A DNA stretch of 18,702 nt, taken from CAINVV01 sp964506325. GTDB taxonomy: Bacteria; Bacteroidota; Bacteroidia; Bacteroidales; Prolixibacteraceae. A program made the translations under genes and the position numbers. Of the stretch, positions 8,553 to 16,992 are shown piece by piece. The notes under the pieces are model-generated. The model searched no databases, had not been told where the DNA came from, and saw nothing but the letters and a program-made list of their open reading frames with translations. Positions within the stretch are counted from its first letter, which is position 1; every line of letters starts with the position of its first letter. The DNA is taken from assembly GCA_964506325.1 (NCBI GenBank), contig CAZDLO010000066.1, positions 1 to 18,702 on the forward strand, read 5' to 3'.

Positions 8553-9320
8553 CTAAAAACGGATAAATAACAGGAAAAGCAATCCTATGACTATCCGGTA
8601 GTATCCGAAATATTTGAATCCGTAATGTTCTACCAGCCTGATAAATATCTTAACTGCTGCCCAGGCAGAAATAAAAGCAATAACAAGTCCGATGGCTAGC
8701 AGGGTATTCTCATGAGAGGTAAAGTGGATGGGTGTTTTGATAAGTTCATAACCCGTAGCCGCGAACATTGTTGGAACTGCCAGCAAAAAGGAAAATTCTG
8801 TTGCCTGCTTTTTGTCCAGCCCGTTGAAGACACCCCCGATGATAGTTGCAGCAGCCCTGGAAACACCGGGTATCATGGAAATACACTGTATCAGTCCGAT
8901 GAGGAAAGAATTTTTGTAGGAAATCGATTCCAGGTCAAGGGTCTTGCTTTCTCTTGCAACAACTTTTTTGTCAATCAGCACCAGGATAATTCCCCCAATC
9001 ACCAGTGCCACCCCAACCACATAGGGATTAAACAAGTACATTTTGATCGTTTTGTAGGCCAGGAAACCAACAATCCCGGTGGGTATAAAAGCAATTCCCA
9101 GCTTCAGGTAAATGGTAAAACTCTGTAAAAACCTTTTGGCATAAAGCATTACGATCGCCATGATGGCACCCAGCTGGATGGAGATTTCGAATGTTTTTAC
9201 GAAGTCGCCGTCGATATTCAGCAGTTTGGACCCCATGATCATATGTCCGGTGGAGGAAATAGGGAGAAATTCCGTCAGTCCCTCGATGAGGGCCAGGATG
9301 ATACTTTCAAAAATTGTCAT
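8553..9320 (-). CDS. uppP: Undecaprenyl-diphosphatase (UppP/BacA)
   Basis: Integral membrane enzyme that dephosphorylates undecaprenyl diphosphate to the lipid carrier used for peptidoglycan and O-antigen synthesis; overproduction gives bacitracin resistance. 255 residues, slightly shorter than the E. coli protein. Seen: EGLTEFLPISSTGH (residues 13-26, with the two conserved Glu, the Ser pair and His26), PGVSRAAATIIGG in the second half (conserved Arg), and about eight hydrophobic segments. The start at 9320 (MTIFESIILALIEG) matches the family N-terminus. The frame remains open to 9713, but that extension has no family similarity. A TAnnTTTG box about 40 bases upstream supports this start. 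Confidence 0.95.
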   Translation of the reverse strand: MTIFESIILALIEGLTEFLPISSTGHMIMGSKLLNIDGDFVKTFEISIQLGAIMAIVMLYAKRFLQSFTIYLKLGIAFIPTGIVGFLAYKTIKMYLFNPYVVGVALVIGGIILVLIDKKVVARESKTLDLESISYKNSFLIGLIQCISMIPGVSRAAATIIGGVFNGLDKKQATEFSFLLAVPTMFAATGYELIKTPIHFTSHENTLLAIGLVIAFISAWAAVKIFIRLVEHYGFKYFGYYRIVIGLLFLLFIRF

Positions 9321-9361
9321 GTTGATAAAGATAGTTAATGGCATTGCCGCATTGGTCAGAG

Positions 9362-9369
9362 CAAATATA
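9362..9369 (-). promoter_or_regulatory. -7 box of probable uppP promoter
   Basis: TATATTTG on the minus strand, a full match to TAnnTTTG. It predicts a start near 9355 and a leader of about 35 bases before the uppP ATG. No clear -33 TTG at the usual distance, so support is partial. Confidence 0.45.
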
Positions 9370-9549
9370 GGGTTCCTTTCTTTATTGTTGGTAAATGCAG
9401 CATCAAAAGTTGCCGGAACGCAATAAAACCGGCCGACATTGAGAGGTACAATTCCAGTTTTGGGAGACAGATCAGTGCCTTTGGGTGATTTCATTTTCCG
9501 GCAAAACGGATAGGGTTTATCCTTGTTCTCGAATTCACAACAAATAAAA

Positions 9550-9953
9550 ATGGAAGTCATGAGAACAAGAGTAATTACAGCCTTGATGATACTCGTTTTA
9601 ACAGGAAATTTTTGCTTTTCACAACCTTCAGATGGTCCGGGGAAGCCTCCCAGCCTGAAAGAGCAGTTGAAAATGGTCAACGGGAAAATTTGTACGCCGT
9701 TGAATCTTGACAAAGCCCAAACCTAAAAGTGGATGCTGCTTTCAGTGATTTTTTTGAAGCACTGGAAAAGCTGATGGATAATAATTCCCGGCCACCGGTA
9801 AGGCCAGAAAAATCAAAAGTGGATGCCCTTGGAAAGATCAGGGATGAGAAAGTAAAAGAGATAATCCCTTCTGATTTGTATGCCAAATACCTAGAACTGG
9901 AATTGGCCGGTCGCCCGAAAGGACCGGAAAATGGAGGACCACGACCCAATTAA
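9550..9953 (+). pseudogene. Small secreted protein, frameshifted (Spy/CpxP-like by composition)
   Basis: A short exported protein, possibly periplasmic. The first part (start 9550 or 9559) has a signal peptide (MRTRVITALMILVLTGNFCFSQ) followed by LKEQLKMVNGKICTPLNLDKAQT and a TAA at 9724-9726. The second part continues at once in the next frame as KVDAAFSDFFEALEKL, then KSKVDALGKIRDEKVKEIIP, SDLYAKYLELEL and a Pro/Gly-rich tail ending at 9953. Restoring one base just before TAA (for example T) would give AQTLKVDAAF and join both parts into about 134 residues. The charged helical pattern (RDEKVKEIIPSDLYAKYLEL) resembles small periplasmic Spy/CpxP-like proteins, but I do not recognise a named family. 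It may be a real pseudogene or a one-base assembly error. A near-consensus TATCCTTG lies at 9518-9525. Confidence 0.65.
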
Positions 9954-9971
9954 AAAACAAATTAAGTACGC

Positions 9972-10634
9972 ATGAAAAAGTTAGAGTTAGTATTCCGTTT
10001 TGCTTTGTTATCAATGATCGTTGGAATTCTTTTGACAACAAGTGGATGTCAAAAAGATGATCTTACTTCCGATGTTGAATTAACGATCGTACCGCGTTCT
10101 GCGGCCTCGAAAAACAGTTATCCCATTGTTGGAACCGGTCAGACCGGATGTTGGGATGGTACCGGCAACAAGATCACCGCGCCTGCCTTAAGTGCTGCCT
10201 TTTATGGTCAGGATTCCCAGTTTGCACACACAACTCCTGTTTACACCAAAAGCAGCGATGGATTGACGGTAAAAGATGAAGTGACCGGATTGACCTGGCA
10301 GAAAAGTCATGACACCGGGATCTATTACTGGGCTGCCTCTCAAACTGTGGCAGACAATCTGAACAGCCAAAAATATGGTGGCTTCAGCGACTGGCGATTG
10401 CCGACCATCAAGGAACTTTATTCGTTATGGAATGCAAGTACCGGCTGGCCTTGGATTGATACAAACTATTTTACCATCACCTACAGCAGCGAGCAGGAAC
10501 TCAGTCACGCCATTTTTTGGAGTAGTACCAAATATGCAGGCATAATGGGCAATATAAGTGCAAATGGGGAAACGCCCGAAGCAGAACTTGCCTTCGGTGT
10601 AAATTTTGGCACCGGACATTTATTGTCCAGCTAA
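9972..10634 (+). CDS. DUF1566 (Lcl C-terminal domain) lipoprotein, apparently C-terminally truncated
   Basis: 220-residue predicted lipoprotein. Seen: signal peptide with lipobox TSGC (Cys26), then the DUF1566/Lcl pattern YPIVGTGQTGCWDGTGNKIT (residues 50-69), GLTVKDEVTGLTWQKS, GGFSDWRLPTIKELYSLW, IFWSSTKYAG and AFGVNFGTGH. This domain is found in secreted and surface proteins of many bacteria; in Legionella Lcl it binds glycosaminoglycans and collagen. The reading stops at FGVNFGTGHLLSS, before the closing KxYVRCVRG-like segment normal for the family. It starts 18 bases after the frameshifted small gene, so the two probably share a transcript. The truncation point coincides with the start of an unrelated coding fragment. 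Confidence 0.75.
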   Translation: MKKLELVFRFALLSMIVGILLTTSGCQKDDLTSDVELTIVPRSAASKNSYPIVGTGQTGCWDGTGNKITAPALSAAFYGQDSQFAHTTPVYTKSSDGLTVKDEVTGLTWQKSHDTGIYYWAASQTVADNLNSQKYGGFSDWRLPTIKELYSLWNASTGWPWIDTNYFTITYSSEQELSHAIFWSSTKYAGIMGNISANGETPEAELAFGVNFGTGHLLSS

Positions 10635-10636
10635 AC

Positions 10637-10750
10637 AAAATATCGGTCATCGATCGCAACCGGATTGTCTTCGATGGCAAAATTTACATCCCGGTCAGCG
10701 ACCAGTACAAAGAAAAATTCCAGGAGTATATTGATGGGAATTTTGGTTAA
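10637..10750 (+). pseudogene. Orphan C-terminal coding fragment
   Basis: A 37-codon open stretch without a start codon reads KISVIDRNRIVFDGKIYI, then PVSDQYKEKFQEYIDGNFG and TAA. The balanced, protein-like composition, and the loss of sense in this frame upstream of about 10620, suggest the tail of a gene whose front was deleted. It ends ten bases before the cation transporter start. I do not recognise the family. Confidence 0.4.
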
Positions 10751-10759
10751 ATTTCTCTC

Positions 10760-11395
10760 ATGGAACCAAGCGCTCAAAAATTGTACAAAACGGTTTTCCA
10801 GTTAAGCCTTTTCACGATTTTCTACAATGTTCTGGAAGGTGTTATTTCCATCCTGGTAGGCTATCAGGATGAGACCCTTACCCTGTTAGGCTTTGGGGTC
10901 GATAGCTTTATTGAGGTTATGTCGGGCATAGGCATTGCAATGATGATATTGCGTATCCGGAAAAATCCCGGGAGCTCCAAAAGTGAATTTGAGATCAATG
11001 CCCTGAAAATTACCGGGACGGCATTCTATCTTTTATCTGCAGGCTTGTTGGTGGGTATCGGGGCAGACCTGATCAATCATCACCAACCGGAAACAACACT
11101 TTGGGGTGTAGTCATTTCATTGATTTCGATCGCGGTAATGGTTTGGCTGATGAATGCCAAAAAGAGCGCCGGCAAGCAACTTCAATCTGAACCCATTTTA
11201 GCCGATGCCAATTGCACCAGGGTATGTATTTATATGTCAGTGGTATTGCTTGTTTCGAGCCTCATTTATGAATTGACCGGATTCGCTTACGCAGATGTGA
11301 TAGGTGCAGGTGGGCTGGTATATTTTTCCATCTCAGAAGGGAAAGAGGCATTTGAAAAAGCAAAGGGAAAAGAATGCAGTTGCAATCATTGCTAA
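10760..11395 (+). CDS. CDF-like cation transporter with Cys-rich tail and unusual metal site
   Basis: 211-residue inner-membrane protein with about six hydrophobic segments, related to cation diffusion facilitators, which export divalent metals by proton antiport. Seen: GFGVDSFIEVMSG at the second-segment metal motif (Asp48, Glu52) and LADANCTRVC at the fifth-segment motif. There Cys152 and Cys156 stand where typical members have His and Asp (HxxxD). YADVIGAGG (Asp179) follows in the last segment, and the protein ends CSCNHC (Cys206, Cys208, Cys211). The usual cytoplasmic C-terminal domain of about 80 residues is absent. The cysteines suggest a thiophilic metal, but the substrate is unknown. 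The start is ten bases after the orphan fragment. Confidence 0.8.
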   Translation: MEPSAQKLYKTVFQLSLFTIFYNVLEGVISILVGYQDETLTLLGFGVDSFIEVMSGIGIAMMILRIRKNPGSSKSEFEINALKITGTAFYLLSAGLLVGIGADLINHHQPETTLWGVVISLISIAVMVWLMNAKKSAGKQLQSEPILADANCTRVCIYMSVVLLVSSLIYELTGFAYADVIGAGGLVYFSISEGKEAFEKAKGKECSCNHC

Positions 11396-11494
11396 ATCCA
11401 TGCCTTCTCAGTTTACTTACATTATTTCCATCTTCCTCCATCTGTAGCCTTTTCATACTTTCAAAATTTGTTTTTTAGTGGTGGGATGGAACTC

Positions 11495-11544
11495 CATGTT
11501 GCTGAAAATTATTATCCTACTCCCGGGTGTTGTGAAGCAACATG
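11495..11544. repeat. Perfect 8-bp inverted repeat upstream of metG
   Basis: CATGTTGC (11495-11502) and GCAACATG (11537-11544) separated by 34 bases. A smaller hairpin TGTTG/CAACA (11530-11534, 11538-11542 region) competes with it. It could be a transcript end for the cation transporter gene or a regulatory structure ahead of metG; no T-run follows. Confidence 0.4.
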
Positions 11545-11572
11545 CTGGTTTCATTTAATGAACCCGATTTCT

Positions 11573-11580
11573 TATCTTTG
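11573..11580 (+). promoter_or_regulatory. -7 box of probable metG promoter
   Basis: TATCTTTG, a full match to TAnnTTTG, 43 bases before the metG ATG. The -33 element is weak (TTTC at 11549-11552, 20 bases upstream). The predicted start is near 11587. Confidence 0.55.
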
Positions 11581-11623
11581 CGTCACCTTTTGAATTATAA
11601 TTTGCGCACTGAAATCCCAAATA

Positions 11624-13657
11624 ATGAACAATTTTAAGAGAACACTGATCACCTCTGCATTGCCTTATGCCAATGGTCCGGTACACATCGGCCACCTGGC
11701 AGGAGTATACGTTCCGGCTGATATTTATGCCCGTTACCTGCGTATGAAAGGGGAGGATGTACTGTTTATCGGCGGATCCGACGAACACGGAGTGCCGATC
11801 ACCCTCAAGGCCAAAAAGGAGGGAACCACTCCGCAGGCTGTTGTTGACAAATACCACGGGATGATCAAGGATTCGTTCGAAAAATTTGGGATATCGTTCG
11901 ATGTCTATTCACGTACCAGCGCCAAAATACACCACGAAACAGCTTCTGAAATTTTCAGGACCCTTTATGACAAGGGAGAATTTGTTGAACAAACTTCGGA
12001 GCAGTTTTTTGATGAAGAAGCCAGCCAGTTTCTTGCCGACCGTTATATCACGGGTACCTGTCCAAAATGTAGTTTTGACAAAGCCTATGGCGACCAGTGT
12101 GAAAGCTGCGGTACCTCTCTGAATGCCACAGACCTTATCAATCCAAAATCGATGCTCAGCGGCAATGTCCCTGTCATGAAGGAGACCAAACACTGGTACC
12201 TTCCCCTCGACAAGTATGAACCATGGCTGAAAGAGTGGATACTTGAAGGTCACAGGGAGTGGAAGCCCAATGTTTACGGGCAGTGCAAATCATGGATCGA
12301 TGGAGGGCTGAATCCGCGTGCCGTCACACGTGACCTCGACTGGGGTATTCCGGTTCCGGTTGAAGGTGCCGAAGGTAAGGTGCTGTATGTATGGTTCGAT
12401 GCGCCTATCGGCTATATATCCGCGACCAAGGAGCTTACCCCCGACTGGAAGAAATACTGGAAGGATCCGGAAAGCAGGCTGATCCATTTTATCGGAAAGG
12501 ACAACATCGTTTTTCATTGCATCATTTTTCCTGCTATACTGAAAGCCGAAGGATCTTATATATTGCCTGATAACGTTCCGGCCAACGAGTTTCTTAACCT
12601 CGAAGGTGATAAGATATCCACTTCACGAAACTGGGCGGTATGGCTGCATGAATACCTGGAAGATTTTCCGGGAAAGGAAGATGTGCTTAAATACACCCTG
12701 ACCGCCAATGCTCCCGAGACCAAGGACAATGACTTCACCTGGAAGGATTTCCAGTCCAGGAACAACAGCGAGCTGGTAGCCATCCTTGGCAATTTTGTCA
12801 ACAGGGTGCTGGTGCTCACCAACAAATATTACGAAGGCATCGTTCCTGCGGCAGGGAATCTGGAACTCCAGGATGAGGAGGCACTGGCAACTATCGGACA
12901 GCTCAGGACTGATATTGAAAAGGCACTCGACACTTTCCATTTCCGCGAGGCATTAAGGCTGGCCATGGAGATGGCCCGCCTCGGCAACAAGTACCTGGCC
13001 GACATGGAGCCATGGATTGTCATCAAGACTAACCCGGAAAGGGTAAAAACCATCATGCATGTATGCCTGCAGCTGACTGCCAGCCTGACCATCGCCTTTG
13101 AACCTTTCCTTCCGTATACCATGAACAGGTTGCGTTCCTTCCTGAATCTTGAAAAATTACCATGGAGTGAGCTGGGAAGAAGGGATTTATTGACAGCAGG
13201 CCACCTGGTCAACGCGCCGGAACTGCTTTTCGAAAAAATTGAGGACGATGCCATCCAACGCCAGGTTGATAAGCTGCTGGCAACCAAAAAAGCCAATGAA
13301 TCTGAACAGGCGGTCATTGCACCTGCAAAGGCCAACATCGGGTACGAGGATTTCGCAAAGCTGGACATACGCACCGGAACCATTATTGCTGCCGAGAAAG
13401 TAGCCAAGACCAAGAAGTTGCTCAAACTGACCATCAACACCGGCATTGATCTGCGTACCGTCGTCTCGGGCATTGCAGAACAATATGAACCTGAGCAGAT
13501 CATCGGTCGGCGGGTCTCAATCCTGGTGAATCTTGCTCCCAAAAATCTCAAGGGAATAGAGTCCCAGGGAATGATCCTGATGGCCGAGAACCACGAAGGC
13601 AAACTGGTTTTTGTTGTTCCTGCGGATGATATTGCCGACGGAGCAGAGATCAGGTAG
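11624..13657 (+). CDS. metG: Methionine-tRNA ligase
   Basis: Cytoplasmic class I aminoacyl-tRNA synthetase that charges tRNA-Met with methionine. 677 residues, normal for the long bacterial form. Seen: HIGH signature HIGH (21-24) in PYANGPVHIGHLAG; a zinc knuckle with Cys146, Cys149, Cys159 and Cys162; the catalytic loop KISTS (330-334), the MetRS form of KMSKS; an anticodon-binding helical domain; and a C-terminal EMAP/Trbp-like tRNA-binding OB domain from about residue 573 (YEDFAKLDIRTGTI, SILVNLAPKNLKGIESQGMI) that mediates dimer formation. The start at 11624 fits the family N-terminus (KRTLITSALPYANG). The gene stands alone, convergent with the dctA-like gene downstream. Confidence 0.97.
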   Translation: MNNFKRTLITSALPYANGPVHIGHLAGVYVPADIYARYLRMKGEDVLFIGGSDEHGVPITLKAKKEGTTPQAVVDKYHGMIKDSFEKFGISFDVYSRTSAKIHHETASEIFRTLYDKGEFVEQTSEQFFDEEASQFLADRYITGTCPKCSFDKAYGDQCESCGTSLNATDLINPKSMLSGNVPVMKETKHWYLPLDKYEPWLKEWILEGHREWKPNVYGQCKSWIDGGLNPRAVTRDLDWGIPVPVEGAEGKVLYVWFDAPIGYISATKELTPDWKKYWKDPESRLIHFIGKDNIVFHCIIFPAILKAEGSYILPDNVPANEFLNLEGDKISTSRNWAVWLHEYLEDFPGKEDVLKYTLTANAPETKDNDFTWKDFQSRNNSELVAILGNFVNRVLVLTNKYYEGIVPAAGNLELQDEEALATIGQLRTDIEKALDTFHFREALRLAMEMARLGNKYLADMEPWIVIKTNPERVKTIMHVCLQLTASLTIAFEPFLPYTMNRLRSFLNLEKLPWSELGRRDLLTAGHLVNAPELLFEKIEDDAIQRQVDKLLATKKANESEQAVIAPAKANIGYEDFAKLDIRTGTIIAAEKVAKTKKLLKLTINTGIDLRTVVSGIAEQYEPEQIIGRRVSILVNLAPKNLKGIESQGMILMAENHEGKLVFVVPADDIADGAEIR

Positions 13658-13774
13658 CCTGGATGTAGCGGCCTATGAGCCGGCAGGACTGAAATGAAGG
13701 GGTGAGGGTGCGAATGCTGCACTGAAGTTTTCCATGCCAAACAAAAAAGAAATCTACATCAGGTTTTAATAGTA

Positions 13775-15019
13775 CTACCCGATGGCTTTCCTGGAAGTAT
13801 CAGGATCTATCTCGTTTTCCCATTTGGCCACTACTACTGTGGCTACTGAATTCCCGATCAGGTTGGTGATGGCCCGCGCCTCACTCATAAACCTGTCTAT
13901 TCCCAGGATCAATGCCAGGGAGGCAACCGGTACAGTGCCGACAATGGGTAATACCGCCGCCAGTGTGATAAAACCGCTACCGGTTACCCCGGCAGCACCT
14001 TTTGACGTGATCAGCAGCACCACCAGCAACGTCACCTGGTGGGAAAGATCGAGTGGTGTTCCGGTGGCCTGGGCCAGGAAGACCGCCGCCATGGTAAGGT
14101 AGATGGAGGTGCCATCCAGGTTGAAGGAATATCCCGTTGGAACGACCAGCCCGACAACAGAGCGGGAGCAGCCAATCCTTTCCATCTTCTCCATCAGTCC
14201 GGGAAGGGCCGCTTCCGAGGAAGAGGTTCCCAGAACTATAAGGATCTCCTCCTTGATGACGTTCAGTAAACGAAACAGGTTGAACCCTGCCAGTTTCATC
14301 ACTATTCCCAGTACAACCACCACAAACAGAATGCAGGTTGTGTAAAACGAAAGCATCAGCTGGCCAAGGGAGACCAGGGAACCAAGCCCGTATTTTCCAA
14401 TGGTGAAGCTCATGGCCCCGAAGGCTCCGATCGGGGCGACTTTCATGATGATTTTTATCACTCCGAAAAGACCGTATTCCAGTGATTTGATTCCCCTGAG
14501 AATAGGACCGGCCTTTTCCCCGGCTTTGGAAAGCGCAAATCCAAAAAGCACTGAAAAAAGCAGAACCTGGAGGATATTGCCTTCTGCGAGTGCGCTTACT
14601 ATGTTTTCGGGTATGATATTCAGGAAAAAATCAACCACGCCATGGCTCTGAGGCGCTTTCACATATTTGGCTACTGCAGCCTGGTCCAGGGTAAGGGGAT
14701 CAATGTGCATTCCCGCACCAGGCTGGAACAGGTTCACCACAATCAGGCCGATAATGAGCGCCAGGGTGGAGATGACTTCAAAATAGATGATGGCTTTGAT
14801 GCCAACCCGTCCAACTTTTTTGGTATCCTGCATTCCGGCAATCCCCGTGACAATAGTCACGAAAATAATAGGGGCAATCATCATTTTTACCAGCTTGATG
14901 AACCCGTCCCCCAGAGGCTTCATGGATTCTCCAAGGGAAGGTTGCCATACTCCCAGGCAAATTCCAAGGATAATGGCTACAATAACTTGAAAATAAAGAC
15001 TTTTGTATATATTTTTCAT
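13775..15019 (-). CDS. dctA: Dicarboxylate/amino acid:cation symporter, DctA type
   Basis: Inner-membrane symporter of the DAACS (GltP/DctA) family, importing C4-dicarboxylates or acidic amino acids with H+ or Na+. 414 residues. Seen: the serine-rich re-entrant loop GTSSSEAALPG (264-274), NLDGT (300-304, the cation-site NMDGT equivalent), the second re-entrant loop TSKGAAGVTGSGF (338-350) and DRFMSEARAITNLIGNSVAT (375-394) with the substrate-binding Asp, Arg and Asn. These last residues resemble DctA more than glutamate-specific members, so I prefer a dicarboxylate substrate, but glutamate/aspartate is possible. The start at 15019 matches the family N-terminus. No obvious operon partner; the VOC gene upstream ends 72 bases away. 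Confidence 0.88.
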   Translation of the reverse strand: MKNIYKSLYFQVIVAIILGICLGVWQPSLGESMKPLGDGFIKLVKMMIAPIIFVTIVTGIAGMQDTKKVGRVGIKAIIYFEVISTLALIIGLIVVNLFQPGAGMHIDPLTLDQAAVAKYVKAPQSHGVVDFFLNIIPENIVSALAEGNILQVLLFSVLFGFALSKAGEKAGPILRGIKSLEYGLFGVIKIIMKVAPIGAFGAMSFTIGKYGLGSLVSLGQLMLSFYTTCILFVVVVLGIVMKLAGFNLFRLLNVIKEEILIVLGTSSSEAALPGLMEKMERIGCSRSVVGLVVPTGYSFNLDGTSIYLTMAAVFLAQATGTPLDLSHQVTLLVVLLITSKGAAGVTGSGFITLAAVLPIVGTVPVASLALILGIDRFMSEARAITNLIGNSVATVVVAKWENEIDPDTSRKAIG

Positions 15020-15091
15020 TTTTTGGGCAGAGACATTACTATTCTTTCCGGTAGGGTGACAGGACAGGTGAATCGGTAAAACGGGGAGGTG

Positions 15092-15505
15092 CTATTTCAG
15101 TATCTGGTTGAATTCCAGCCGCTCTCCGTCGGGCCCCAGAATGGTAAAATACCTGCAGCCGTTCTTCCAGTAGGGAAGAAACACAGGTTGCTCTTCCAGC
15201 GGATGAAACGAGTTGTTCTTTAGCCAGGTATAGGTAGCATCAATGTCATCAACATCAAAGGCAATGTGATCAATGTGTCCATCCTTTCTGGTTTTTATTT
15301 CAGCCAGTTCAGCAGGGGGAAACTGGTAGATCTCGATAACCACTCCATTTTGTTCCATCATCGCCACATGGCCGGTGTCTCCGTTCATGTCAAAGGGTGA
15401 GGACATCACATTTTTGAATCCCAGGCGCACATAGAATTCTTCAGAATTTTTCAAATCGGAAACCGGAATTCCCAGATGCTGAAAGGAATTGATTTTTATC
15501 ATCAT
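15092..15505 (-). CDS. VOC / glyoxalase-family protein
   Basis: 137-residue protein of the vicinal oxygen chelate superfamily, usually a small cytoplasmic metalloenzyme or metal-free binding protein. Two beta-alpha-beta-beta-beta modules are visible. The four classic metal-ligand positions are filled: His10 (FQHLGIPVSD), Glu58 (VVIEIYQFP), His80 (GHIDHIAFDV) and Glu131 (GERLEF). A metal-dependent activity such as lactoylglutathione lyase-like, methylmalonyl-CoA epimerase-like or dioxygenase is therefore possible; the sequence does not decide which. The start could be 15505 or the next codon at 15502. Confidence 0.85.
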   Translation of the reverse strand: MMIKINSFQHLGIPVSDLKNSEEFYVRLGFKNVMSSPFDMNGDTGHVAMMEQNGVVIEIYQFPPAELAEIKTRKDGHIDHIAFDVDDIDATYTWLKNNSFHPLEEQPVFLPYWKNGCRYFTILGPDGERLEFNQILK

Positions 15506-15607
15506 AGCTCAGGTTGTTTAGAATTATTACGGCAGTTCACTTGTAAAAAACACTGTTAATCTGTTGAATATCTGAATATTATAAAATTCTGCCCCATTCT
15601 ATCGGGG

Positions 15608-15651
15608 GAACCCTCAGGGATAAATACATACCATTAAGTGATCCCTGGTTC
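15608..15651. repeat. Inverted repeat between sugar porter and VOC genes, possible terminator
   Basis: CAGGGAT (15615-15621) pairs with ATCCCTG (15641-15647), and GAAC (15608-15611) with GTTC (15648-15651), leaving a three-base bulge and a 19-base loop. It lies just past the stop of the minus-strand sugar porter. There is no clear T-run, so it may be a factor-dependent end or a binding site. Confidence 0.4.
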
Positions 15652-15660
15652 ATGAGGGGG

Positions 15661-16959
15661 TCATTCAAAAATGTCCATATTTTCCAGTGCGACCCCTTTG
15701 GTTTCGGGCATGATCTTCCAGACAAACAACAACTGCAACACCATCATGAAAGCGAAGAATCCGAAGATAAGGGCTCCCGGCACATTGGTTGCGAAAAACG
15801 GAAAGAGTTGTGTGATCAATGCGGCAAAAAACCAGTGGGTAAGACAGCCGAATGATGTACCGCTGGCTCGCACTGAATTCGGGAAAATCTCAGAGAGGAA
15901 TACCCAGATTACTGCCCCCTGGCCGACAGCATGTGCAGCAATAAACATGAAAACAAAGTATACAATCGGACCATGGTCAACCGCATTAAAGGAAATTGCA
16001 ATCAAAGTTAGTGACAATATGTACCCGGCCGATCCAATAAACATTAGTGTTCTGCGGCCATACCGGTCAATGAGGAACCACCCCAGGATTGTAAAAAGAA
16101 GGTTGATTACACCGATCCCAACCGAAGAAAGCAGGGCGCTGTTCCTGGCAATTCCTGCCATCTCAAAAACTTTTGGTGCAAAATAGATGATAGCATTGAT
16201 GCCGGAAAGCTGGTTAAAAAATGCGATCAGGAAAGCAATTCCAAGGGGTTTGAAGAATTTTCTATTGAAAAGTGATTCGTGGTTGGAGGAGCCGGAGGCC
16301 CTGATCTCTTCAATCAGGTGGTCATGAGCTTCTCCGGTCAGGGCCAGCACTCTTTTTGCTGCCTCATCATCCTTTTTATAAAGTACGAGCCATCTGGGTG
16401 TCTCAGGCGTAAAAAACATCAGGATTGAAAAGAAAAGCGATGGAATCGCCACGACGCCAAGCATCCAGCGCCAGTCGTTTTCCCCTCCCACACCCTGAAG
16501 CAGAAAATTTGAAAAATAGGCAACCAGGATACCGGTTACAACATTAAGCTGAAAGGAGATACCCATTCGGCCACGGTATTTAGGGGGTGCGATCTCTGAT
16601 ATGTAAACTGGAGCTACGACAGATGAGGCGCCAATACTAAGGCCGCTGAGAAACCGGAAAAACATGAACAGGTTTACATCGGTCGCCATCGCTGCACCAA
16701 TGGAGGTGACAAAAAACAGGAAACCAATCCAGATCAGTGTTTTTTTCCTTCCGATTTTATTGGCGGGAATGTTGCCAAGAGCAGCACCAAATGCAGTACC
16801 ATACAAGGCCATGGCGATAGCGGTTCCATGAACCCAGTCACTCAGGCCCCACAACTTCTGGATAGCCTGCTCGGCACCGGATATTACCGCAACATCCATA
16901 CCAAAGAGAAAACCACCAAGGCCGACGGTTATGGACCACAATACAAGTCTCTTGTTCAT
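15661..16959 (-). CDS. Sugar-porter MFS transporter
   Basis: Inner-membrane monosaccharide transporter of the MFS sugar-porter family (XylE/GalP/GLUT relatives), probably a proton symporter. 432 residues with twelve hydrophobic segments. Seen: the N-terminal GGFLFGMDVAVISGAE (15-30), RFLSGLSIGASSVVAPVYIS (102-121), EIAPPKYRGRM, PETPRWL (185-191), NQLSGINAIIYFAP (249-262) with the substrate-contacting Gln and Asn, DRYGRR (298-303), and the closing PETKG (418-422). The sugar cannot be told from these motifs; Bacteroidetes members often carry fucose, xylose, galactose or glucose. It is 110 bases downstream of the sulfatase gene on the same strand, so it may import sugar released by the nearby secreted enzymes; this is inference. 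Confidence 0.92.
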   Translation of the reverse strand: MNKRLVLWSITVGLGGFLFGMDVAVISGAEQAIQKLWGLSDWVHGTAIAMALYGTAFGAALGNIPANKIGRKKTLIWIGFLFFVTSIGAAMATDVNLFMFFRFLSGLSIGASSVVAPVYISEIAPPKYRGRMGISFQLNVVTGILVAYFSNFLLQGVGGENDWRWMLGVVAIPSLFFSILMFFTPETPRWLVLYKKDDEAAKRVLALTGEAHDHLIEEIRASGSSNHESLFNRKFFKPLGIAFLIAFFNQLSGINAIIYFAPKVFEMAGIARNSALLSSVGIGVINLLFTILGWFLIDRYGRRTLMFIGSAGYILSLTLIAISFNAVDHGPIVYFVFMFIAAHAVGQGAVIWVFLSEIFPNSVRASGTSFGCLTHWFFAALITQLFPFFATNVPGALIFGFFAFMMVLQLLFVWKIMPETKGVALENMDIFE

Positions 16960-16992
16960 AAATAAGGGTTAGTCGTATATCACGTGTAAAAT

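Noticed and set aside
9321..9713. Long N-terminal extension of UppP
   Set aside because: Outside the family, overlaps the divergent small gene, and a promoter box lies inside it.
12829..13740. 303-codon minus-strand open frame inside metG
   Set aside because: Long only because of metG codon bias; serine- and arginine-rich nonsense with no domain.
13658..13774. Bidirectional terminator between metG and the dctA-like gene
   Set aside because: Convergent genes make one likely, but I could not find a convincing stem followed by a T-run.
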